This document shows positions 41,865-50,904 of a stretch of DNA of 54,525 nucleotides, piece after piece. Within the stretch, counting starts at the first letter, position 1, and the number at the start of each line of letters is the position of its first letter. The translations under genes and the position numbers were made by a program. Below the pieces are notes generated by a model that saw only the letters and a list, made by a program, of their open reading frames with translations, searched no databases and was not told the origin of the DNA. Origin of the DNA: an uncultured Verrucomicrobiota bacterium (GTDB lineage Bacteria > Verrucomicrobiota > Kiritimatiellia > RFP12 > UBA1067); the NCBI GenBank assembly GCA_946610035.1, contig CAMOCC010000008.1:1-54525 (forward strand), written 5' to 3'.

Positions 41865-43340
41865 TCACTCCACAACCTGGATGTAGTCGAGGTTCATGTC
41901 TTCGGTACCGGTCATGAAGCACCCCTTCTCCTTCGCGAAGAGGATGTGCTCGAGGATGTCCGGCGTTATGCGCTCGCCCGGGGCGACGATCGGGATGCCG
42001 GGCGGATAGCTCATGACGAACTCGCCCGCGATGTGACCGACCGACTCCGTCATCGCGATGCGGCGCTTCGGCGCGTAGAACGCGTCCTGCGGGCCCATCG
42101 CAATCTCCGGGTCGATGTATTCGTGGTCGAAGAGTCCGGCCGGGCTGCGCTCGTGCAGGCGCTTGATCTCGGCAAGGGCGGATATGAGGCGCTCGACGTC
42201 CATCATGCGGTCGCCCGCCGAAAGGATCGCGAGGAGGTTGCCGACGTCGCCGAACTCGATCTGAATGCCGTAGTCGTCGCGGAGGTGGTCGTAGACCTCG
42301 ATGCCGGCGAGGCCGATCTCTCGCGTATGGACCGAGAGCTTCGTCCTGTCGAACGCGAACGCCGCGTCGCCGTCAACGAGCTCCGGACCGAACGCGTAGT
42401 AGCCGCCCAGCTCGTTGATCTCCTCGCGGGCGTAGTCCGCAAAGCCCATCGTCTTCTCGTAGTCGGCGTGGCCCTTGTAGAAGAGGTGGCGGCGCGCGAT
42501 GTCGAGGGACGAGAGGAGGAGGTAGTTGGCGCTAGTGGACTGGGTGAGCGTGATCACCTGACGGACGTAGTCCGGGTTCACCGGCTTCCTTGTGATGAGG
42601 ATGGAGCTTTGCGTGAGCGAACCGCCCGTCTTGTGGATGGAGCACGCCGCCATGTCGGCCCCCGCCGCCATCGCGGAGCAGGGAAGCTCCTCGTGGAAGT
42701 AGAAGTGCGTGCCGTGCGCCTCGTCCGCAAGTACGAGCATGCCCGCCGCGTGGGCGAGCTTCACGATCTCAACTATGTCGGAGCAGATGCCGTAGTAGGT
42801 CGGATTGTTAACGAGGATGGCCTTCGCCTCGGGATGGTCCTCGATGGCCTTCTTCACGTCCGCAAGACGCATACCGAGCGGGATGCCGAGCCGGTGGTCC
42901 TGGCCGGGGTTGATGTAGATCGGCACCGCGCCGTTCACAACGAGGGCGTTGATGGCGCTGCGGTGGACGTTGCGCGGCAGGATTATCTTGTCCCCCCTTC
43001 CCGTCGCGGCCCAGATCATCGTCTGGACGGCGGACGTGGTGCCGTTCACCATGAAGAACGCATTGTCAGCGCCGAACGCCTCCGCCGCGAGCGCCTGCGC
43101 GTCGCGGATCACGGATACAGGGTGACCGAGATTGTCGAGCGGCTTCATGGAGTTGACGTCCAACTCCATGCAGAGTTTGCCGAAGTACTCGGGCAGTTCG
43201 GGGTTCATCCTGCCGCCCTTGTGGGCGGGCACGTCGAAATGCGCGAGGCGGTTGATCCGCTGCGCGTTCAAGGCCTCTGCTAGAGGCACGGAAGACTGCT
43301 GAAGGTCCAACTCATCTAACCCACGAAGATGTTGTTCCAT
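41865..43340 (-). CDS. speA: Arginine decarboxylase of the Orn/Lys/Arg class (aspartate aminotransferase fold)
   Basis: The 491-residue PLP enzyme has FDVPAHKGGR at the N-terminus, FMVNGTTSAVQTMIWA, LADEAHGTHFYFHEELP, and the PLP Lys in CSIHKTGGSLTQSS. The C-terminal domain (after about 370) includes SVGHIAGEFVMSYPPGIPIVAPGE. Length is that of the short biosynthetic class (Bacillus SpeA type). Because agmatinase and spermidine synthase follow immediately, arginine to agmatine is the likely reaction; lysine or ornithine cannot be excluded from sequence alone. The frame opens further upstream to 43418, but that ATG lies inside the promoter box, so ATG 43340 is used. Confidence 0.88.
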   Translation of the reverse strand: MEQHLRGLDELDLQQSSVPLAEALNAQRINRLAHFDVPAHKGGRMNPELPEYFGKLCMELDVNSMKPLDNLGHPVSVIRDAQALAAEAFGADNAFFMVNGTTSAVQTMIWAATGRGDKIILPRNVHRSAINALVVNGAVPIYINPGQDHRLGIPLGMRLADVKKAIEDHPEAKAILVNNPTYYGICSDIVEIVKLAHAAGMLVLADEAHGTHFYFHEELPCSAMAAGADMAACSIHKTGGSLTQSSILITRKPVNPDYVRQVITLTQSTSANYLLLSSLDIARRHLFYKGHADYEKTMGFADYAREEINELGGYYAFGPELVDGDAAFAFDRTKLSVHTREIGLAGIEVYDHLRDDYGIQIEFGDVGNLLAILSAGDRMMDVERLISALAEIKRLHERSPAGLFDHEYIDPEIAMGPQDAFYAPKRRIAMTESVGHIAGEFVMSYPPGIPIVAPGERITPDILEHILFAKEKGCFMTGTEDMNLDYIQVVE

Positions 43341-43408
43341 CGGAGGCGTTGCTTCCTGTCGTGCACCCGCACGCGGAGAGTCGTCTTCTACGGAATGAAC
43401 GGGAATGG

Positions 43409-43417
43409 ATTTTACCA
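43409..43417 (-). promoter_or_regulatory. Extended -10 promoter of the polyamine operon
   Basis: The minus strand reads TGGTAAAAT, one mismatch from the consensus, 68 nt before ATG 43340. It is the only good candidate in the gap to the beta-helix gene. Confidence 0.5.
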
Positions 43418-43465
43418 TAGACCCCCGCCCATTTCAAGTGCAAATTTAGGCTGCTCAGGCACGGA

Positions 43466-46189
43466 TCAGCGAACGGACAAGGCGAATCCATCCTTGCGGA
43501 AGCGCCACCCAAGGCCGTCCAGCGTCCGCTCCAGGCGCCATCCGCCGGACGGCGGCGAACTGAACAGGAGCGACGCCTCCGACGGCAGCGCAGACGCATT
43601 CGACGCCGTAACGCGGATGATCGGCACGTTTCTCCTCCCGGACCACTCGACGCCGCTCAAGTCGAATCGGACGGACCCGCTCCACGCGAAGTCCCCCGCA
43701 AGCGTCACACACCCCGATCCATCCAGCAACACGACGGCGTCCGCACCGAGGGAAAGCGAGCACGTCCTGCCGGACCCCGCAAGCGAGCGGGTGACGGCCA
43801 CGACACCTCCCTTCGCCGTCTGCGATATCTCGCCGTGGAGCACAAGGTCCGCAAGCGTGTACGACGGCATGCCGGACGCACCATCGGGAGTCATGACCAG
43901 CCTCGCACCCCGTTCGACAGTGAGACTCTGGAAATCGACCAGCCCGGGAGACACAAGCGCAGTGCCTTCGGCGATGCGGGCCGATTGCGCCGAGACGGCT
44001 CCCCCGCCCGAGAATACGGCCGTGCCGCCGCCATCGACCGTCAGCCGCCCCTGCCTGTACACACCCTCGACCGCTATCTCCGTGTAGAGGCCGGAGGCGA
44101 CGCGCACCACGACATCCTGCCAGTCGCACGGAAGCTCGTCGCCGGACCAGTTGCCCGGATCGTCGAACGACGGATTCATCGCCCCTTTCGTCCACATGAC
44201 GGACGGCGCAGTCGTCGTTCCCGCACCCAACAGCTGTATCGCCGCAACCGCCCCGCATGCATTCGCCGTCGCGCCCGACGCCGTCGAGACAAGCGTCAGC
44301 GCACCGGAGAGAGCGTTGATGCGAATCGCATTGACGCCGTATCCGACACCGTCCGACGCCGCGCTGCCCCACAGTGCGGACGCGTTGTTCGTCACGACTG
44401 CGGTGCGCATCGCCCCGGACCACGAATAGCGTCTTCCGTTCGCCGTCTTCACCGTGAAACGCGCGTCCGCATTCGTGGACGAACAGTAGACGACAAGGTC
44501 GTATGCGTCGTACGGAACGGCCGAGAGCGATATGGAGGCTTCACCGTCGGCATCGCCCAGCGCACCGTCCATGAACCCTCCGCCCGGGGCGCATGCAATG
44601 CCGGACGAACGCCATGACAAGACTGACATGCCGTCCGCGAAAAGTCCGCCCAGCTCCCCTTCCGCCGCGTCCGTATGATGCCAGACGCCCTCCTCGAGCG
44701 CAGATTCAACGTCCGTCCCGGCAGAAGCGCCGAAGTTGAAGCCGATCACTCCCGGATCGGGAAGCCACGACCGGACGACCGACCCGTTCACAGCGGCGAA
44801 GTCGACGCGGTCGAGTCCGTGCGATTCGGGAAGCCCTTCGGCCACAAGGGAAAGGCGTCCGCGGCAGTCGGCCGCGACCGGCACGGCGGAGGCGAGAGGC
44901 TCGTCGACGAAGACCTCGGCGCCACGGTCGAAGATGAAGACCACCGCGCTCGCTCCGTCCGGCATCGACGCGTTCATCGCGCTCACCGTCGTGTCGTTCG
45001 TCACGGTGACGGTCGCGATTGCGTTCACGTCCACGGACTGCGGGGCGCGGCCCGCATAGCGCGCACGCGCGGCGGCGGCGGTCTTCCGCGGGCCGAACCC
45101 GGAGTCGAAGCATCCGAAGTCGGGAAGCCCGTCGTCGCGCACGGCGACGGAAGATACATCCGCCGCCGTAAAGTCGGCAGTGAGGTTGGCGTTCGACGTA
45201 ATCGCGTATGAGACAGTCTCGTCCAGGGATACGTATACGCGCTCGGGGACCTGTGCGGCCGTCGCCCTTCCGCGATCGGCGATCACGGCGAGGAGCCCGT
45301 CCTTGCGTCCGTTGGTGAGCGGGGAAACAGAGGTCGTGGCGCCGAAGAAGTCGTTTATCGCGCATGTGTATCTTTCCGCCACCAGCGTGTCGTGCGAGGA
45401 CGTCCAGTATTTCGACTCGCCCGTTTCGACCACGAAAAGGCAGTTGGACGACGTCAGGTAGTGGGAGAGCCTGTGGACCAGGCCGAAGTCGTTGCCGTAG
45501 ACACGGCATCCGTAGAGCCTGCACGACAGCAAATCGCGTGGATCCCCGAAGACGGTCTCCGCGATGTCCTCGAACCATTCCCCTCCCTGGAACGACGGAA
45601 TCCCGGCGACCCTGTTGCCGGTCACAATGCAGTTCTCGAGCGTACTCGATGCAATCCATCCGTGATGGACGCGTGTATCGTTGCCGGTTATCACGCAATT
45701 GCGGCAGACAACGCCGCGCAGGATGCCCGTGTCCCATTCTGCGCTGCTCGTTCTGTTCGTGCCGTTGAAGCCTGTAATGGTGAAGCCCTCGAAGGCGACA
45801 ATGCTCCGCCCGTCGCCACGGGGGCCCCTGTTGCCGAGGAAGGTGTTCCAATACGTCGCTGAGAGAGGATGGTCTGCGGGATTCCCCTTTATGGCCGTCT
45901 TTTCGCTACCCCCGACTGACCTGAACACTATTTCATTCTCGTGTTCCACCGATGGCACCCACGTCCCTGAAGGATATTCGCCATCCGCTACCGCAACGAC
46001 CACGTCGCCTGTCGCGACCATTCCCTCGGCGATTGCATACGCGTTTGTTATCGATGCAACCGGAGACTCGGGAGCGAGACCGTCGTTCTCGTCGCTCCCG
46101 TCGACGGAAAGATACAAATCGGCGTCAACCCCGTTGAAATCGGCCGCCGACGAGGGGAATGCAACAAGCACGGAAAAATAGAGCGTCAT
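43466..46189 (-). CDS. Secreted right-handed beta-helix protein of unknown function
   Basis: The product has 907 residues. ATG 46189 starts a signal peptide (MTLYFSVLVAFPSSAADF). The next part (about 25-330) looks like a parallel beta-helix of the pectate-lyase/DUF1565 type: LYLSVDGSDENDGLAPESPVAS, then short turns such as GVVCRNCVITGND, STLENCIVTGN and CRLYGCRVYGND. The middle (about 480-640) includes a possible carbohydrate-binding beta sandwich. The C-terminal region (about 650-870) holds autotransporter-like strands (RQGRLTVDGGGTAVFSGGG) but no clear barrel. No catalytic residues can be named. It is divergent from an XylR-type regulator, which may control it. The frame continues upstream to 46294 but that part precedes the promoter box. 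Confidence 0.75.
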   Translation of the reverse strand: MTLYFSVLVAFPSSAADFNGVDADLYLSVDGSDENDGLAPESPVASITNAYAIAEGMVATGDVVVAVADGEYPSGTWVPSVEHENEIVFRSVGGSEKTAIKGNPADHPLSATYWNTFLGNRGPRGDGRSIVAFEGFTITGFNGTNRTSSAEWDTGILRGVVCRNCVITGNDTRVHHGWIASSTLENCIVTGNRVAGIPSFQGGEWFEDIAETVFGDPRDLLSCRLYGCRVYGNDFGLVHRLSHYLTSSNCLFVVETGESKYWTSSHDTLVAERYTCAINDFFGATTSVSPLTNGRKDGLLAVIADRGRATAAQVPERVYVSLDETVSYAITSNANLTADFTAADVSSVAVRDDGLPDFGCFDSGFGPRKTAAAARARYAGRAPQSVDVNAIATVTVTNDTTVSAMNASMPDGASAVVFIFDRGAEVFVDEPLASAVPVAADCRGRLSLVAEGLPESHGLDRVDFAAVNGSVVRSWLPDPGVIGFNFGASAGTDVESALEEGVWHHTDAAEGELGGLFADGMSVLSWRSSGIACAPGGGFMDGALGDADGEASISLSAVPYDAYDLVVYCSSTNADARFTVKTANGRRYSWSGAMRTAVVTNNASALWGSAASDGVGYGVNAIRINALSGALTLVSTASGATANACGAVAAIQLLGAGTTTAPSVMWTKGAMNPSFDDPGNWSGDELPCDWQDVVVRVASGLYTEIAVEGVYRQGRLTVDGGGTAVFSGGGAVSAQSARIAEGTALVSPGLVDFQSLTVERGARLVMTPDGASGMPSYTLADLVLHGEISQTAKGGVVAVTRSLAGSGRTCSLSLGADAVVLLDGSGCVTLAGDFAWSGSVRFDLSGVEWSGRRNVPIIRVTASNASALPSEASLLFSSPPSGGWRLERTLDGLGWRFRKDGFALSVR

Positions 46190-46209
46190 CCACTTCACGA
46201 CAACGCCTA

Positions 46210-46218
46210 TTTTACCAT
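46210..46218 (-). promoter_or_regulatory. Extended -10 promoter of the beta-helix gene
   Basis: The minus strand reads TGGTAAAAT, 20 nt before ATG 46189. Confidence 0.5.
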
Positions 46219-46229
46219 TAACCGCTGCC

Positions 46230-46239
46230 TTGCGCAAGT
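46230..46239. promoter_or_regulatory. Palindrome near the beta-helix promoter, possible operator
   Basis: CTTGCGCAAG is a perfect 10-bp palindrome starting 11 bp upstream of the extended -10 box, in the region where a regulator would touch the -35. It lies in the 228-bp divergent interval shared with the XylR-type regulator. Binding by that regulator is a guess. Confidence 0.3.
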
Positions 46240-46402
46240 CCACCACGGTTGCGCGGATGAGCACAATCCCGTCTGCGACATCGAACGACGGCATCGCGAA
46301 GAGGTCCTTGCGCCATCCACCGAAGCGACGGCCTTAGCCGTGTACAGCGGCTGCGTTTTTCGGCGAAGAATTTTTACTTCCGCACACAAAGGCGGCACGA
46401 TA

Positions 46403-46411
46403 TGGTACAAT
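46403..46411 (+). promoter_or_regulatory. Extended -10 promoter of the XylR-type regulator
   Basis: TGGTACAAT on the plus strand ends 6 nt before ATG 46418, which predicts a leaderless transcript starting at or next to the A of the start codon. Confidence 0.6.
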
Positions 46412-46417
46412 ATCGCC

Positions 46418-47560
46418 ATGAAGGAAATTCTGTTTTTCACTCCGTTCATCTCCCCTCCCGTCGCGGAGAAGCTCGCTGGCGTCTACGACGCCGCACGGAC
46501 GCTAGACTGGCGCATTCGTCCCGTCGAGCTGGGGAGGAGCGGACGCCGCGCCGCCGACTTCGTACGCCTATGGCGTCCCGCCGGAGCGATCGTCGAGTGT
46601 GCGGACTACCTGCCCCTCTCGCCCGCGGACATCAGGGGCGTCCCGGTCGTATGGCTCGACCGCGATCCGGACGCCAAGGGCGGTCTCTCCGTGAACCTCG
46701 ACGCGGCGCTCTCTGCGGACCTCGCCGTCGCCGAGCTCGTGACGACTTCCCCCTCCGCCATTGCATTCGTCGGCTGGCATGAGGACGTCTGGTGGTCGCG
46801 CATACGCAGGGACCGGACGCTCCAGTGCGCCAAGTCGCACTCGCTCCCCTTCCACGCCGCGCCGGCCGGATGCTGGTCGCCAGACGCCTTTGCCGGCGAG
46901 GACGAGCCCTTGAAGGCGTTTCTCAAATCGCTTCCCAGGAGATGCGGAATCTTCGCCGCCAACGACCGCACCGCCGAACGCGTCATCGCCGCCGCCGAGC
47001 AGTGCCGGCTTTCAGTCCCTGCGGACCTCACCGTCGTTGGCGCGGACAACGACCTCTTCCTTTGCGAGAATTCGCGGCCCACCATCTCCAGCGTCGTCCC
47101 CGACTTTCGCAAGATCGGCGAAATAAGCGTAAGAATGCTCGAAAGGCGCCTCGCCGATCCCTCCTTCAACCGCTCCCGCGACTCCGCCCCGCCGAAACGC
47201 GTAGTCAGGCGAGAGTCGAGCCGACCATTCCGGGCAATGGACGCCTCCATAGTCAAGGCGTTGGAATTGATCAGGCGGGAATCGGTCAACGGGCTCGACG
47301 TATCCGCCGTCGTCGACGCCATGGGCTGCTCGCGACGCACGGCGGAGATGCGGTTCAAGTCCGCACTGGGGCACACAATCCTGGACGAAATCCGCGAAGA
47401 GCGGCTCAATGCCGCCATGGACCTCCTGTCGCGTCCGGGACAGGCCATAGAGCCCATCGCCAACCTGTGCGGATGGGATTCGCCAGTGACGCTCAAGCGC
47501 CTTTTCAAGGCCCGCACCGGCCAGACCATGCGCGAATGGCGCAACAGCCGCAGGGCATGA
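46418..47560 (+). CDS. XylR-type transcription regulator (LacI-like sensor plus AraC DNA-binding domain)
   Basis: This is the only plus-strand gene found. Its 380 residues comprise a periplasmic-binding-protein-like sensor (about 1-265: GVPVVWLDRDP, SAIAFVGWHED, GIFAANDRTAERVIAAAEQC, VPADLTVVGADND, ISSVVPDFRKIG) and a C-terminal AraC double helix-turn-helix (about 285-380: LDVSAVVDAMGCSRRTAEMRF, then PIANLCGWDSPVTLKRLFKARTG). The Escherichia coli XylR has this order. In Lentisphaerae and related phyla such hybrids are numerous and usually sense sugars. The divergent secreted beta-helix gene is the obvious target candidate. It converges on smc with 32 bp between stops. Confidence 0.88.
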   Translation: MKEILFFTPFISPPVAEKLAGVYDAARTLDWRIRPVELGRSGRRAADFVRLWRPAGAIVECADYLPLSPADIRGVPVVWLDRDPDAKGGLSVNLDAALSADLAVAELVTTSPSAIAFVGWHEDVWWSRIRRDRTLQCAKSHSLPFHAAPAGCWSPDAFAGEDEPLKAFLKSLPRRCGIFAANDRTAERVIAAAEQCRLSVPADLTVVGADNDLFLCENSRPTISSVVPDFRKIGEISVRMLERRLADPSFNRSRDSAPPKRVVRRESSRPFRAMDASIVKALELIRRESVNGLDVSAVVDAMGCSRRTAEMRFKSALGHTILDEIREERLNAAMDLLSRPGQAIEPIANLCGWDSPVTLKRLFKARTGQTMREWRNSRRA

Positions 47561-47592
47561 CGTGCGGTCGCACCGCCAACCGATACAAGCGC

Positions 47593-50500
47593 CTACTTCT
47601 TCTCCTTCACGCCGAGGTCGGCGAGGCGCATGGAGATTATGCGGCTTACGCCCTTCTCCTGCTGCGAGACGCCGTACACGAGGTCGCTGCCCGCGATCGT
47701 GTGCTGGTTGTGCGTGATGATGAGGAACTGCGACTGGACGAGGAACTCCTTGAGCTGCTCCACGAAGCGTCCGATGTTCGCGTCGTCGAGAGCCGCGTCC
47801 AGTTCGTCCAGCATGCAGAATGGAGCCGGCTTGATCATGAAGATCGAGAAGAGTAGCGCCACGGCCGTCATCGTGCGCTCGCCGCCCGAGAGCAGAGTCA
47901 CGGACTGCGGACGCTTGCCCGGGGGGCGCGCGATGATGTCGATGCCGCACTCCAGCGGATCCTCCTCGTTCTCCAGGAGGACGAGCCTCGCCTCGCCGCC
48001 GCCGAAGAGCTTCGTGAACATCGTCTGGAAGTTCTTGTTCGCCTGCTCGAACGTCGTGCGGAACATGTCTCCCGACGTCGTGTTGAGGTTGTTGATGAGG
48101 TCGAGTATCTGCGTCTTCGCCGCAAGGAGATCCTCCTCCTGCGCCTTCTCGCGCGCATACCGCTCCTCCAGCTCGCGGCACTCGTCTATGGCCACCATGT
48201 TAACGGGGCCCAGCGCCGCGATGTCGCCCTGCAGCTTCGCGACCTTCGGCTCCAGCTCCTCCATGGACGGCACCACTCCGTGCTTCCACTCGGGATCCGG
48301 CTCGCGCAGGACAGCGTCGGCAAACAGACCGTACTCGTCCTGAAGATGGTCGTAGATGTTCTGCCGCCTCATCGTCGCCTCGGCCGCCTGGACCTCCAGC
48401 TTGCCGCGGAAGTCGCGCGCCCTGTCAAGGTCCGCACGCTTCGACGCGACCGCCTGGTCCGCCGCGGAAATGCGCTCCATCATCCCGACCCTCTTCGCGC
48501 GCTCGTCGTCCATCCTTCTGTGGCAGTCCGCCGCGCGCTCCTTGAGCTCCTCGAGGCTGTCGATGAGGTCCCCGCTCTCCTCCGTCAACCGGCGAATCGA
48601 GTCCTCGTAGCCCTTGATTCCGCTTTCGCGTCCCTCGATCGCCCTTTCAAGCTCCTCGCGGCGCTGCGCGGCCGTTTCGGACTGCTGGCCGACGAACGAA
48701 AGCTCCTGCTCCATCTGGCTCGCCGCGATCCGGCGCTCCGTAAGGCGCTGGGAGGACGCGACGTTGCCCGTCTCAAGGGCCTGCAGCTCCTCCTGCATCG
48801 TCGATATGGAATCGAGGAGCGCGTCGCGCTTGGCGATGACGGACTCCAAATCCTCCGCCAGCGACTTGCGCTTCTCGACGTCCGCCGAATTCGCCTCCGT
48901 GACGACCTGCAGCTCCGCGGTGACCGCCTCGAGCCTCGACCTGACGCCCGCCGCGTCGCGCGACACCATCGCCTCCTCGCCCTCGGCCTGCGCCGCCGCG
49001 CGGCGCGCCTCCGCTAGACGCGTCTCGGCGCGGGAAAGCTCCTCCGAAAGCGCGGCGCTTCTCTCCGCGCCAGTTTCAAGCGTCTCCTTTGCGGACACTA
49101 TCTTCGACCTCAGCTCCTCAAGCGTCAACTCCGCCTCGGTGATTGGCGACTTGTGCCCTGAAATCGGCTCGATGGACGTCGAAGGCGACCAGACGCCGTT
49201 CGCACCGCCGGCAAGGACCATGTCGCCGAGAAGCTGCTCGGCCGTCTCCACCTGGTCCTCCTTGAGCGCAAGGTGCTCCACAAGGCGGTCGCCCTCCCTG
49301 ATCGCGGCGCCCTCGCGCCCCGTCTCGACCGCGGCGATCCTGACGTCGCCGTCCGTCGCCTCGAAGATGTTCTCAAGGATCGTCTTGGCCTTCGCCTCGT
49401 CCTTGAGCATCGCAAGCTGCGCCTCCTTCGCGGCGGCGGCGGCCTGCATTTCGCCAAGGTGGTCGCGAGCGTCCTGTATCTCGTCGCGCAACGTCTCCAG
49501 GGCGGACTTCGCATTCGCAAACGCCTCGCCCGCCCCGCGCTCGACAGCTCGCGCCGCGTCAGCGCGCTCCTTGATCTCCGCGAGGTTCCTGTCCGCCGCC
49601 TCGACCGCCTCCTTGAGGCCGGCCTGCTCGGACGCCAACCGCTCGTTGCGGATTATCGCCTCGCGCGCGGCCGCCTCCAGCCGCGCGATCTCGTCGCGAT
49701 CAGCCGCCGCGCGGCGGTCGCACTGCACGGACTCCATGCGCGCGTTCTGCGCGTTGGTCCTCAAGGCGTCTATCTTCTGCTGGGACTCGTTGAAGACGGC
49801 CTCGGCCTCCTCCAGCGCCTCGCGCGCCGCGGCGAGCGAGTCGCCTAGGAGCCGGGTCTTCTGCGCCAGGGACTCGGACTGCATCTTCACCTCTTCGAGC
49901 TGACGGCGTGTGTCGGCTATTTCGCGTCCGTCCCTGTCCGCAAAGGCGCGGTACTCCTCGATGCGCTGGCGGTTGACGCCGATCACCTCGGTTGCGCGCT
50001 GGTACGCGCCGTCCGCCGCCGCCTGCTCCTGCGCGAGCTGCTGGAGGCGCTCCTCAAGCTCGTGGACCTCCTGATGGAGCCTCTGCTGCTCGGCTTCGGC
50101 CTCCGTCACGATGTCCGTCGCCTCGGCGATCGCCTTCTCGACCTCCTGTCGGTTCGCCGCGTTCTGTTCGAGGACGCCGTCGAAATCGTGGATCTTCTGC
50201 TTCGATACGTATATGTCGAGTCCGCGCAGTTCGTCACGCAGCTCCTTGTACCTCTGGGCCTTGCCGACCTGACGCTGCAAGGAGCCGATCTGACGCTTCA
50301 TTTCGCGCAGGATGTCAGCCTCTCGCAGCAGGTTCTGCTCCGTCTGGTCGATCTTGCGGAGCGCCTCCTTGCGGTCGGCCTTGAACTTGGTGATGCCTGC
50401 GGCCTCTTCGAATACCGCACGGCGGTCCTCGGGCTTGGACGACAGAATCGCATCGATCTGGCCCTGCGCCATCACGGAGTAGGACGATGTGCCGATGCCC

Positions 50501-50892
50501 GTGCCCATGAAGAGGTGCTGGACGTCCTTGAGGCGGCTCGACTGCTTGTTGATGAAGTACTCGCCCGTGCCGTCCCTGTAGACGCGGCGCGTGATGGTGA
50601 CCTCGTGGTACTCGGTGCCAAGCTCCTTCTCGCAGTCGGCGAACGTGATGGACACCTCCGCAAGGCCGAGGGGCTTGCGCGTGTCCGTTCCGTTGAAGAC
50701 GACGTCGACGAGCTTCGAGCAGCGGAGCGCCGTCGGACGCTGCTCGCCGAGCACCCAGCGGATTGCGTCCGAGACGTTGGACTTTCCGCATCCGTTCGGG
50801 CCGACGATGGCTATCAGGCCGGGGTCGAACGTGAGCCGCGTCTTGTCCGCAAAGCTCTTGAAGCCTACTATGTCAAGCTGTTTGAGGTACAT
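47593..50892 (-). CDS. smc: Chromosome segregation protein SMC, with reduced hinge
   Basis: The product has 1,099 residues; typical bacterial SMC has about 1,150-1,190. The N-terminal ATPase half has GFKSFADKTRL, Walker A VGPNGCGKSNVSDAIRWVLGE and the Q-loop region VMAQGQIDAILSSKPEDRR. Two long coiled-coil arms flank a middle segment at about 505-575. The C-terminal half has signature LLSGGERTMTAVALLFSIF and Walker B FCMLDELDAALDDANI. The middle segment matches only the second half of an SMC hinge (HLALKEDQVETAEQLLGDMVLAGG). SMC compacts and separates chromosomes together with ScpA and ScpB. It follows lysS by 12 bp. Confidence 0.93.
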   Translation of the reverse strand: MYLKQLDIVGFKSFADKTRLTFDPGLIAIVGPNGCGKSNVSDAIRWVLGEQRPTALRCSKLVDVVFNGTDTRKPLGLAEVSITFADCEKELGTEYHEVTITRRVYRDGTGEYFINKQSSRLKDVQHLFMGTGIGTSSYSVMAQGQIDAILSSKPEDRRAVFEEAAGITKFKADRKEALRKIDQTEQNLLREADILREMKRQIGSLQRQVGKAQRYKELRDELRGLDIYVSKQKIHDFDGVLEQNAANRQEVEKAIAEATDIVTEAEAEQQRLHQEVHELEERLQQLAQEQAAADGAYQRATEVIGVNRQRIEEYRAFADRDGREIADTRRQLEEVKMQSESLAQKTRLLGDSLAAAREALEEAEAVFNESQQKIDALRTNAQNARMESVQCDRRAAADRDEIARLEAAAREAIIRNERLASEQAGLKEAVEAADRNLAEIKERADAARAVERGAGEAFANAKSALETLRDEIQDARDHLGEMQAAAAAKEAQLAMLKDEAKAKTILENIFEATDGDVRIAAVETGREGAAIREGDRLVEHLALKEDQVETAEQLLGDMVLAGGANGVWSPSTSIEPISGHKSPITEAELTLEELRSKIVSAKETLETGAERSAALSEELSRAETRLAEARRAAAQAEGEEAMVSRDAAGVRSRLEAVTAELQVVTEANSADVEKRKSLAEDLESVIAKRDALLDSISTMQEELQALETGNVASSQRLTERRIAASQMEQELSFVGQQSETAAQRREELERAIEGRESGIKGYEDSIRRLTEESGDLIDSLEELKERAADCHRRMDDERAKRVGMMERISAADQAVASKRADLDRARDFRGKLEVQAAEATMRRQNIYDHLQDEYGLFADAVLREPDPEWKHGVVPSMEELEPKVAKLQGDIAALGPVNMVAIDECRELEERYAREKAQEEDLLAAKTQILDLINNLNTTSGDMFRTTFEQANKNFQTMFTKLFGGGEARLVLLENEEDPLECGIDIIARPPGKRPQSVTLLSGGERTMTAVALLFSIFMIKPAPFCMLDELDAALDDANIGRFVEQLKEFLVQSQFLIITHNQHTIAGSDLVYGVSQQEKGVSRIISMRLADLGVKEKK

Positions 50893-50904
50893 CGCGTCCG
50901 GCCC

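Noticed and set aside
41865-43418. Longer version of arginine decarboxylase starting at 43418
   Set aside because: That ATG is part of the extended -10 box, so it would not be transcribed from this promoter. The family N-terminus starts near 43340.
43466-46189. Beta-helix protein as an autotransporter or an exosortase substrate
   Set aside because: The C-terminus ends in GWRFRKDGFALSVR without a barrel signature or a PEP-CTERM motif and membrane span.
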